Source: Planoprotostelium fungivorum
Taxonomy: Eukaryota; Evosea; Variosea; Cavosteliida; Cavosteliaceae
NCBI GenBank assembly: GCA_003024175.1
Contig: MDYQ01000363.1
Coordinates: 1 to 16,641, forward strand
DNA length: 16,641 bases
Direction of reading: 5' to 3'
Shown here: piece by piece, positions 1 through 7,600 of the stretch
Layout of the letters: each line of letters starts with the position of its first letter
How positions within the stretch are numbered: the first letter of the stretch is position 1
Notes under the pieces: model-generated
What the model saw: only the letters and a program-made list of their open reading frames with translations
Databases searched by the model: none
Told to the model about the DNA's origin: nothing
Made by a program: the position numbers and the translations under genes

Positions 1-145
1 TCCACTTCATCACAGCATAGACGGCGACTAGAACGATGAGAGTGACGCCTGCGAGTGATCCGATGGTGTGAGTGACGACGGAAAGGTTCAAGTGATGGGT
101 CTGGGCAATCTTGGCTTCACTTTGTTTCAAAATACGTGTTCCTTT
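1..145 (-). CDS. Partial exon with one membrane segment, gene unidentified
   Basis: After a candidate 3' splice site (TTTGTAG, ending at 146), one minus-strand frame stays open to the window edge. It gives 48 codons starting KGTRILKQSEAK and containing a hydrophobic stretch (IGSLAGVTLIVLVAVYAV) followed by MKW. A polar helix leading into one membrane segment fits a tail-anchored protein such as a SNARE, but no SNARE signature can be verified. Only about 94 bp separate it from the stop of the next upstream gene on the same strand, and I found no ATG exon there that joins in frame. It could instead be an alternative last exon of the 240-1325 gene: a weak donor at codon GAT|GTCTTA of that gene's last exon would join in phase. 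Low confidence. Confidence 0.3.
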
Positions 146-239
146 CTACAAATGAAAACGTTGCTCTACGGTATGACAACACGTGACGATGATCAACGTT
201 CTGCTCGCCGTATCATGTTATTTTGAAGATCCGCCCAAT

Positions 240-1325
240 TTATTTCTTCTTGAAGGCGAACGCTTTCTTTAAGACATCCAGCGAGGACCACTTGCCCAAT
301 CGATCGAAGATTAACTTCTTCACGTTGGGATTGATAGGTGAGTAATCGGCGATTTTTCCAACGTTTGTCGTTCTCTGTGTGGTTTTGATCTGAAGACATC
401 AGGATGGAGATCATCACATGATGAAAAAAGATGAAATGGATTCAAAACGAAAAGTGAGAGAATGAGACAAGATTCACCTTCATTCTCCCGTATGGATCTG
501 GCAGTCTGACTGCATCAGTCACGGCAAAGTGTTCCTTCTTCTTCATGGCCATGATGTTGATTCGCTCTACAAACAGCCAATCTCCCGTTCTCGACAGAGT
601 CAACGAAGCGACGCGACCTCTCGTGTAGAAGTAATGAACGATCAGGGTGAAGACGGCCGTCACACCGATGAGAGCTTTCGTCCAATTTTGTGACGACTGC
701 AGGTGTCAATTAAGATGATGGATGATGGGAAGACGATGGAGATGTGATGATACCTTGATGGCGGCCTGCTTCTCCGGTTCTTTCTTTGTGACCTCTTCTT
801 CTTCCATAGTAAACGCGGTGTAGAAAGAGATTCCTAGCTGATGTGATTGAGAACGAGAAGACGATATGTGTCACACATACCTGCATCAGTAAGATCGAGA
901 GGAGCAAGGTGACAGCCAATCTACAATACTTGAAACGGTAGATGAGAGTTCCTGCGGACATCAGATGGAAGATATCTATCATGCGGATGTAGTCTTCACC
1001 CTGTTCGATGTCTTCGAGTGTGGGGAGGGAAGGCTTCTTGACGAGAACTTTGTCTTGATCCTGGACTGCCCTCTTCTGTTCCTCCAAGGCCAAGCGTTCA
1101 CGTCTCTCTTTCTCTTCACCGACGATCAAATCGAAGATGTAGTTGACAGAGATCACCTTTCTTCTTATAGAATGCCTCGCCAGAGCTGATTGGTCTCATT
1201 ATGATGATGGGAGCGCATCTCGCGATCGATAGCTTTTGTGATTTTGTAAGATCGAATTTGATATGAACTGTTCCTCTGAGAGAGGACAGTCTCTTCAGAG
1301 TCTGCTGTGAGATGGCAGAGATCAT
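240..1325 (-). CDS. Two-helix membrane protein, possibly mitochondrial (284 aa)
   Basis: There are five exons: 1325-1157, 1113-881, 837-754, 696-478 and 389-240 (stop TAA at 242-240). The introns are 43, 43, 57 and 88 nt, all GT-AG, and the joined frame is open throughout. The N-terminus (MISAISQQTLKRLSSLRG...) has Arg, Lys, Ser and hydrophobic residues with no acidic residue in its first 20, as in a mitochondrial presequence. A charged region (EKERRERLALEEQKR) follows. Then come two hydrophobic segments, around residues 115-142 (YCRLAVTLLLSILLMQ into LGISFYTAF) and 169-188 (ALIGVTAVFTLIVHYFY), and a beta-like tail starting GRVASLTLSRTGDWLFVERI. A helix hairpin followed by a small beta domain is the layout of TMEM70/TMEM186/TMEM223-type mitochondrial assembly factors. 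I infer that class from layout only and recognise no diagnostic residues. The start is the first ATG of the open frame, 88 bp from a divergent gene. Confidence 0.72.
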
Positions 1326-1413
1326 GGTGTGATCTGATGATGATCTCGGATTTATGGTTGTTTGTAGAACGACACTTCTGACACCGAGCGCACAACAGCT
1401 TCACATCGTCGGC
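1326..1413. promoter_or_regulatory. 88-bp bidirectional intergenic region between two divergent genes
   Basis: The two start codons face away from each other with only 88 bp between them, so both 5' untranslated regions and promoters must lie here or extend into the neighbouring first exons. No clear TATA box is visible. The stretch contains a GATGATGATC run and a TTTATGG block. Confidence 0.55.
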
Positions 1414-2601
1414 ATGAGCCCACGCTCCCTGATACTCTTCTTTCTATTCTGTCAATCAATCGCCAGCGGACCTTCCATATTGGTTCCTCTGTATCAGTAT
1501 CCGAACGATGGAACATTTTCCGACCTGGTCAAGTCTGTTCAGAATCTAACATCCGTTCAGGTAAATCGTCGCGTGACGAGTCACCTGCTCACATAAATAG
1601 TTTTTCGTTGTCGTTAATCCTGCTAGCGGTCCTGGCTCTACCCTTTATCCAGACAGCAATTATATCAAAGCCATCTCTCAATTGAACACGTTCGATAACG
1701 TCATCACCATCGGGTATGTTCGCACCAACTATGGTAATCAACCCATCGCGAATGTGACAGCCGACATCAACACCTACGCTGGCTGGTCGAACTACAGTGC
1801 AGCCAACATCTCCATGCACGGAATCTTTTTCGATGAATCACCTGCCGTCAACGTGTCTGCATCCCTCAGTTTCATGAAGAATGTCACCGACAGAGCCAGG
1901 CTCTCCATAACATCCTCCACAGTGAGCCGAATCGTTTGATTCCCTCTTCTCATTTCCTTCACAGCTGGTGACGAACCAAGGAGTCATACCCGAGACGTTA
2001 GACTACTTCACGTGATCTTCCATCGTGCAGTTCTCACCATCTAATCATCGCAGTTACACCGATTATCTCGTCATCTTCGAGGAGAGCTACCAACAATTAT
2101 CCACCGTCAATCTCGACACACTTCCGACTCCATTCCACAGCAAGTCCTCCATCATCATCCACACGGTACCTCTAAATGAGTCACTCATCGACTCCCTCAC
2201 ATCTCGAGTGAGATCATCTCGCATGATGCATCTGTCGCTCAATCAGAAGACAGTTTGTGTCATACAATGTGGGCCAACTGTACTTGACAGAGAGAAACGT
2301 CTCAGAGAACCCATATCTAACTCTGGGACAATCGTGGACGTATTTTACGTCTGCAATCAACCGTTACCTCGTGGTGTCGACCAGCACGGTGACATCTGAT
2401 TCAGCCTCCAGTACCACATCATCTTCGGCCTCCAGTTTCACATCATCAGCAGCTTCGGACACCATCAGATCCACTTCATCTTTGACTTCTGCGACATCTC
2501 TCACGAACGTCACAACAAGTACGGGAGAAGGCTTTTCTTCTGGCAACCGGTGCAGCTTCTTCATTATGGTGTGGACTGCACTGCTGCTGCTGATTGTTTG
2601 A
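1414..2601 (+). CDS. Secreted, probably surface-anchored spherulin-4 (GH135-like) protein, 338 aa
   Basis: Five exons (1414-1560, 1601-1921, 1965-2011, 2054-2207, 2254-2601) are separated by GT-AG introns of 40, 43, 42 and 46 nt and give one open frame. Residues 1-19 form a signal peptide (MSPRSLILFFLFCQSIASG). The body matches the spherulation-specific family 4 fold: ILVPLYQYPNDG, VVVNPASGPGS, YPDSNYIKAI, IGYVRTNYG, INTYAGWSNYS, HGIFFDESP and YLVIFEESY. The adjacent acidic pair D127/E128 and E181 sit where family members of known activity (Sph3, GH135, galactosaminogalactan hydrolase) have essential acids. After residue 264 the protein changes to a Ser/Thr-rich stalk and ends in FFIMVWTALLLLIV, which looks like a GPI-attachment signal or a terminal membrane anchor. 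Several NxS/T sites are present. Spherulin 4 was named from Physarum encystment, so a role in cell coat or cyst wall is likely. The substrate is not shown by the sequence. Confidence 0.88.
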
Positions 2602-2613
2602 TTGTAAATTGAA

Positions 2614-2619
2614 AATAAA
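2614..2619 (+). terminator. AATAAA polyadenylation signal of the spherulin-4-like gene
   Basis: A canonical AATAAA lies 12 bases after the stop codon, within AT-rich sequence, on the gene's strand. Confidence 0.6.
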
Positions 2620-2684
2620 TTGATGATTGGTCCATTTTATATTTCTCTTCTTCATTATTTCACCGCATTGTATATCTACACAGC

Positions 2685-3085
2685 GTACTCTTGATGGATC
2701 CTTGAGTAGATCTATCAGCAGGATTGAACAACGCCCTCACATGGACAATTGTCAAGGGACATCATGAAGTGGTGCAGCTACTTTTGGGGATCCATCAGCA
2801 GAAGACAACGAGGCCATCAAGCGTGCATCACAGAGTGGACACACAGAGGTAGTGCAGTTGCTCTTGAGTCATCCGCAAGTGGATCTGTTGGCAGACAACA
2901 ACAAAGCCATCATAAAGGCTGCATACTATGGCCTCACTGAAATTGTACAACTCCTGCCGTCTCATCTGCTGGTGGATCCTTTTGCAAAGAATTATGAAGC
3001 CTTCAGAGGAGCAGAGAAACACAAACACAAAGGAGTCATGCAACTGCTCTGGCATCATGTCTCCAGTGACAAAACGCCAACCTGA
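2685..3085 (+). pseudogene. Broken ankyrin-repeat gene remnant
   Basis: About five ankyrin units can be read, but only across two lesions. The first part (LLMDP, stop, VDLSAGLNNALTWTIVKGHHEVVQLLL) contains TGA at 2703-2705, where sister repeats have DPRVD, so a CGA to TGA change is likely. At 2788/2789 the frame breaks: LLL is followed directly by DPSAEDNEAI, whereas family units have five more residues there, consistent with a 13-nt deletion. The second part runs KRASQSGHTEVVQLLLSHPQ, VDLLADNNKAIIKAAYYG and TEIVQLL, and degrades toward KHKGVMQLLWHHVSSDKTPT before TGA at 3083-3085. No start region is visible. The consensus matches the ankyrin gene at 11.5-12.6 kb on the other strand, so both belong to one dispersed family. 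An intron rescuing the first lesion cannot be excluded but is not apparent. Confidence 0.7.
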
Positions 3086-3102
3086 CGAAAAAGAGAGAAC
3101 AC
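3071..3102 (+). repeat. Left arm of 32-bp inverted repeat
   Basis: This 32-bp block, starting AAAACGCCAACCTGACGAAA, matches the reverse complement of 3863-3894 at 30 of 32 positions, with C/T differences at the fifth and sixteenth bases. It overlaps the last codons and stop of the ankyrin remnant. The arms enclose about 760 bp. Confidence 0.7.
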
Positions 3103-3304
3103 TGTCTCTCATTTCATCCAGCTTTGAAGTAATTTTGGGGAGTTTGCCAGGAGAAAACTAATTGAGATGAAAGTAGCTTGGGGGGACCTTCTCTACGCAC
3201 AAGCACTTAAGACGTTGGCACACACAGAGGGCTACAAGGATCTTGAGCCGCCACACCAACCTTCTTGCATCAGAAATGAGTGATATGGCTTCTTGATTTT
3301 TAGT

Positions 3305-3513
3305 CTCAATAGAAGATAGTCTCTGGGAAGTTGCAGACAATGATTTCCTGAAGAGGTGAGGATGGCGTATTGTGGACATTTAAATCACCAATCACATGGT
3401 AAAGTGTGGGACATTGCACCTTTTTGAATCTCTCAAGAACCCTCTCAAGATCTCTCTTTGTGGCCTCCACTGTTAGATTGCTGTCAATGATGTCACCTTG
3501 AATGTATGGTTAG
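3305..3513 (-). pseudogene. Decayed reading frame resembling an EEP-type endonuclease domain
   Basis: A minus-strand frame of about 69 codons without a start Met reads PYIQGDIIDSNLTVEATKRD, LERVLERFKKVQ and TLYHVIGDLNVHNTPSS, and ends at a stop (TGA, 3307-3305). The amphipathic helix followed by hydrophobic residues and GDLN recalls the catalytic GDxN strand of endonuclease/exonuclease/phosphatase domains, as in non-LTR retrotransposon endonucleases. The frame is closed upstream by TAA and the rest of such an element is absent, so if the assignment is right this is a relic. It lies inside the 3071-3894 inverted repeat. Similarity is judged by eye from one short motif and its context. Confidence 0.35.
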
Positions 3514-3862
3514 AACTTCTTGTAGCCTTGCTTACGAACCCAAATGTATGTTGAATTTCAGATCAGGGTTTTCATTCTAGAACCTGATGATCTTGCTGTT
3601 GAATCAGTGATGTTGATTGACAATATACACCCACATCTTCTAACTTGGGTAGAGAATCACAATAGTAACATACATCACCACTGTGAACCTTGATGTCCTT
3701 AAAATAAATAAAATTCTTACTGTTGAAGTTGTATGATAATCTAAAAGAGAAGCACAGAACGTGGATGCAAGTGAGCTGTCTCTCATTTGCAAAATATTTT
3801 ATTGAATTTCTCCGTTAACTAGTCGAAAAATAAACAGAAAATACACGTCTCTCGTTTGCTCC

Positions 3863-3894
3863 GTGTTCTCTCTTTTTCATCAGGTTGGCATTTT
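3863..3894 (-). repeat. Right arm of 32-bp inverted repeat
   Basis: This is the reverse-complement partner of 3071-3102, with 30 of 32 positions matching. In this orientation it contains CCAACCTGATGAAAAAGAGA. Confidence 0.7.
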
Positions 3895-3924
3895 ATGATC
3901 GCATTGTAACAATATGTGATAATT

Positions 3925-4092
3925 ATGAAGCTTTCTCTGAAGGACGCCGACCTCTGTGGCTTCCCTGAGGACATAACTACTGAAAAGGACCGAGAACTAA
4001 TTTACGCCCGCAGGAAGCACTGGGAGCGCGGTCTTCCTCCACCCACTGACAACCAGCCACACAAAGTCCAGTGTCTGATCGTTGTATTGTGA
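3925..4092 (+). other. Short open frame, 55 codons, unrecognised
   Basis: An ATG opens a hydrophilic peptide (MKLSLKDADLCGFPED, later RELIYARRKHWERGLPPP) ending at TGA 4090-4092. Its composition is protein-like, unlike the surrounding AT-rich sequence, but no family is recognised and no clear splice continuation was found. It may be a fragment of a mobile element or a lost gene. Confidence 0.25.
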
Positions 4093-4658
4093 TTCTGGCT
4101 AAGAACACCGTTTATAGGCTGATACTGATGCTTTTCAGCTGGAGGGCCTGCCTCAGCAAGTGGACTGTTGTGCCCAACATTCAACATCATTGACAAATTG
4201 GAAAACTCGGAGAAAAGTCAGTGAGAACTCAGCAACCATTCATTGAAAAGGAATACCTTGGCTTTCTTTGGTTTGAAATCATTCTTTATAAACAGAGACT
4301 CATTGAACTGTTTGGTCCATGTGGTGTATGGTCACCACATAAGAACCAAAGGGGTTAAAAATTAGTTTGCTGTTTCCAGTTGGTGTGCATTGCTTGGTTG
4401 AATCCCGTGCAGTAGGATGAACCCTTGGCACCGTGGTATAATCCGCCTCGTGTAATTCGGTCTCTACGCGACGTTAATCGTTCGAATAGCGTTAGAATCT
4501 TCCGTCAGTGGTCTGGACGCACGCCGACCGATGCACGCCGTCATTTCCGGGTGTTTATTTCCAAATTCAGAGATCAGGGTGCATGGTAATTAAGACAGCC
4601 GGGAACGATCTGCAGAGAGAAAAACGGCGGAGAACAATTGAACACAAAATAAATTTTA
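4093..4658. other. Intergenic stretch without recognisable genes
   Basis: No coherent coding frame or splice chain is seen on either strand. The only structured feature is a strong hairpin at 4311-4350. The right end should contain the 3' untranslated region of the minus-strand coiled-coil gene, but no AATAAA is seen on that strand. Confidence 0.4.
4311..4350. repeat. Two-stem hairpin
   Basis: ATGTGGTG (4319-4326) and CACCACAT (4333-4340) are perfect inverted copies around a 6-nt loop. An outer pair, TTTGGT (4311-4316) and ACCAAA (4345-4350), extends the structure across a small internal loop. No T-run follows, so a terminator role is not supported. Confidence 0.5.
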
Positions 4659-7600
4659 TCACGAGTCCGATTTGTTATAGATCTCGTCCAAGATTCCGAT
4701 CTTGATCTGATGCAAGTCAGCGAGATGTCAACAGATGCAAGTCAGCGAGATGTCAACAGATGCAACGTGAGATGATGATATGACGATGATGTGATGTTGG
4801 GATGGATGATGCACTGTGATGATGATGACTCTACGAAGATGAGATGCAATGATGGAACGTCGATACGATGACGATGATGTGATGGACGTTGATCACATCT
4901 TCGACGAGGACTCCGGGCATTCTTCTGGCCCTTCCTTCCGCGAGACGGTTGAGAAGAGCATCTCTGAACGTCAGAACTTCGCTTCTCTTCTTCGTCTGGT
5001 AATCCGGCGAGGCCTTCTCCTCGTCGATCTCCCTCAGTGCCAAACGCACGACGGCATCCGGTGTCTCCAAGTGATGCAAGACGCAATCTTGATCCAACTG
5101 TTTCGGTCAGTTCGTCCACGATGCCCGTGACGATGATGATAGAGAGTGATGATGGTGGAGGGTGATGATCATCATGTTGGAGAATGATGATGGTGGTGAT
5201 GATCTTTACCATGCTCTCCGTGATGATGCGGAGCTCTCGGATGATTTCGGGATCGACCAAGTTCTCGGTCACAGCGAGAGCGACAGATAACCTCGTGTTG
5301 ATGTCGTAAGAAGCTTCCTCTAAGCTCTGCACCAATCCTTGCAATTGATAAGCAGTGGCTTCCTTGTTTGTATCTGGGATATTGGCCAGGGCCTGAACGG
5401 AGTGTCAGAAGGTGTCCTATATGAAATAAAATGAAATCAATTGTTATGTCGAGGAATTTCTTTCCATGATGATGGAAGATGTTCTGAATGAAATAAAATG
5501 AAATAAAATAGAATCTCAATGCACCTGAACCAATCTGGGATGGATGTCAGACGCGCTCGATGTGTCTCTCGCAGTGTGTCTGCCGCGAATATTCTCCAGC
5601 TCGGACTGTATCTCTCTCCTCATTCTCTTCAACAACTTGTTGGCCTGCATCGATCAGCACGGGCGACAGACGTAACATACTTACAGGTGATGCAATGTCG
5701 CCGTTGTCCTTTTGGTCTTCGAGGGGTAAAAAGTACCAATCGAGTTCGGAAGCTCTCTTCTCTGCTTCTTGTCTCTTCTTGATCTGCTTCTCTTTCTCTT
5801 TTGACTCCATTTCAGCCTCTCTCTGTGCTCCCTGCAGACGATCAGATGATAGGAGAAGAATAAGGAAAATTGTGAGATGAGTGATGAGATGATAGGAGAA
5901 TAAGAAAATGAAATGAATCAGATGAGATGATAGGGGAGAATAAGGAAATCGTAAGGTGAACGATGAAATGACCGAAGAGAATAAGGAAAATTGTGAGATG
6001 AATGTGAGATGAAAGAATAAGAAGAGTTGTAACGAGATGATGAAGGAAGAGAATAAGGAAAATCAATAAAATACAGAGTTGATGATGTAGAATGAACGAT
6101 GGTAGAATAAGAAAGTCTGTGACGAGACGAAACGAATCATTTGAACGATTCACCTCCAATTTTCTCGTGAGCGTTTCCTTATCCTTCTTGGCCTCTAATA
6201 TGTGCTTATTCAATCGCTCTTCGGTCTCATTCAATTGTGCCACCGTATCATCCAGAGTCAACTTTGTATCCTCCAAACTGCGGGTCGTCTGCACGATGTT
6301 GTCATCACGTGATCTACGATGTCACACGCGATATCATACCTCCTTGAGATTGTCCTCCGCTTGTCTCAGTGCATTTTCTACCTTCTTCAATTCCGCCACA
6401 GCTTCATTCAAATCACTCGTCTTCTCATCCAACTCTTCCTGCAGGACCTACATGACATCATCATCAGATCGTGACACATCATCATCACCTTCATCTTCAC
6501 TCCGTTCTTCTCTGAGTCGATCTTCCTCTCTTCTCTCTCGTCTTCTAAATTGTCCGTTGCATCTCTCAACTGCTCGAACAGTCTTCTGTTCTCTTCATCT
6601 GCTGACGTCAGCCTCTTCTGCAGGGCGGCGGCCTCTGCGGCTTGTTGGTCTAATTCGGAAGCCTTCTTCTTCTCTCGCTCCAATAGTTTTTTCCTCTCGG
6701 AAGTGAAGTCGGTCTGCTGTGATTCTTGCTCGGTCATCCATTTGTTCTTCTCACTCTGGTACACCTGAAGACAGTCAGTGGGGTGATGGATGATGGATGA
6801 TGATCGGATGATTGATGATCGGATGGTGGATGATCCGATGATTAATGATGCGATGATGAACGATCACCCTCTCTCGATCTTGCAGTTTGTTCTTCAATTC
6901 ATCGATCTCGACCTGATGCTTCTTGTCCATCTGTTGGATGGTCTCTCTGTCTCTCTCGTCAATTCTGAGCGGTGAAAGATATAGACGGTGGCAGCTGTCG
7001 ATGTCTTCACCTCAATTTGTTGACGTTGTCTTCTAATTTCATGCCTCTCTGTCTCTCCAATTCCTTGTCAAAGTTGATGTCTATGGTCGCGGCAGATTTC
7101 GAGGGGCTGACGTTGGCAGAGGGGTCGACTGTGGGTAGGGTGGCCTCTTGGTTCTTTCTCCTCCTCTCTTCTCTCTGCAGCTCCTGTTTCAATCGTTCCA
7201 ACTGTTTCACTCTCCATCAGAAATTGTTTTTCGATGATTCGTCGATGTTTTTTGAATTGTTGTTTTTTTAAGATGAAGATGTGAATTAAATTACAATACA
7301 CGAAATAAGAAAATGAAAATCGATTCGAAAATAAGTTCACCTCTTCGTTCAGATTTGCCTTGGCTTGATTGTTCGCCCTTTCGATTCTCTTCTTCTCCCT
7401 CTCGTGATCGTCCTTGATGTCTTCCATCGTCGATTTCATCTTCTCTATCTCCCTCTGCAGTCTCGAGTTCTCGATGATCATCTCGGTGGACTCTTCCGTC
7501 TTTGAGTTCTGCAGGCGGCTGGTCTTGATTTGATCTTCTAATCGGTTGATCTTCGCTTCGTACGTGTTCTTCTGTCGGCTCAATTCTTCTTGGTGGACCT

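Larger units (their letters stand above)
3071..3894. mobile_element. Possible 824-bp element bounded by inverted repeats
   Basis: The 32-bp inverted repeat arms define an 824-bp interval containing the decayed endonuclease-like frame and AT-rich sequence. The motif TGTCTCTCATTT occurs twice in direct orientation inside it (3103-3114 and 3777-3788), with a relative (GTCTCTCGTTT) at 3847-3857. No intact transposase is present and I see no convincing target-site duplication outside the arms. The alternative is two inverted copies of one gene-family 3' end: both arms can be read into xDKTPT-stop or xHKMPT-stop peptides. Confidence 0.4.

Noticed and set aside
3158-3379. Minus-strand frame of 73 codons inside the inverted-repeat element
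   Set aside because: It partly overlaps the GDLN frame in another phase and has no recognisable motif or splice context.
4430-4500. Possible tRNA: GGTATAATCCG and GTTCGAA look like internal promoter boxes
   Set aside because: The arms flanking GTTCGAA do not pair and no acceptor stem could be formed.
6092-6706. Plus-strand open frame of about 200 codons, Ser-rich
   Set aside because: It is the complement of coiled-coil exons and crosses their introns with no splice logic of its own.
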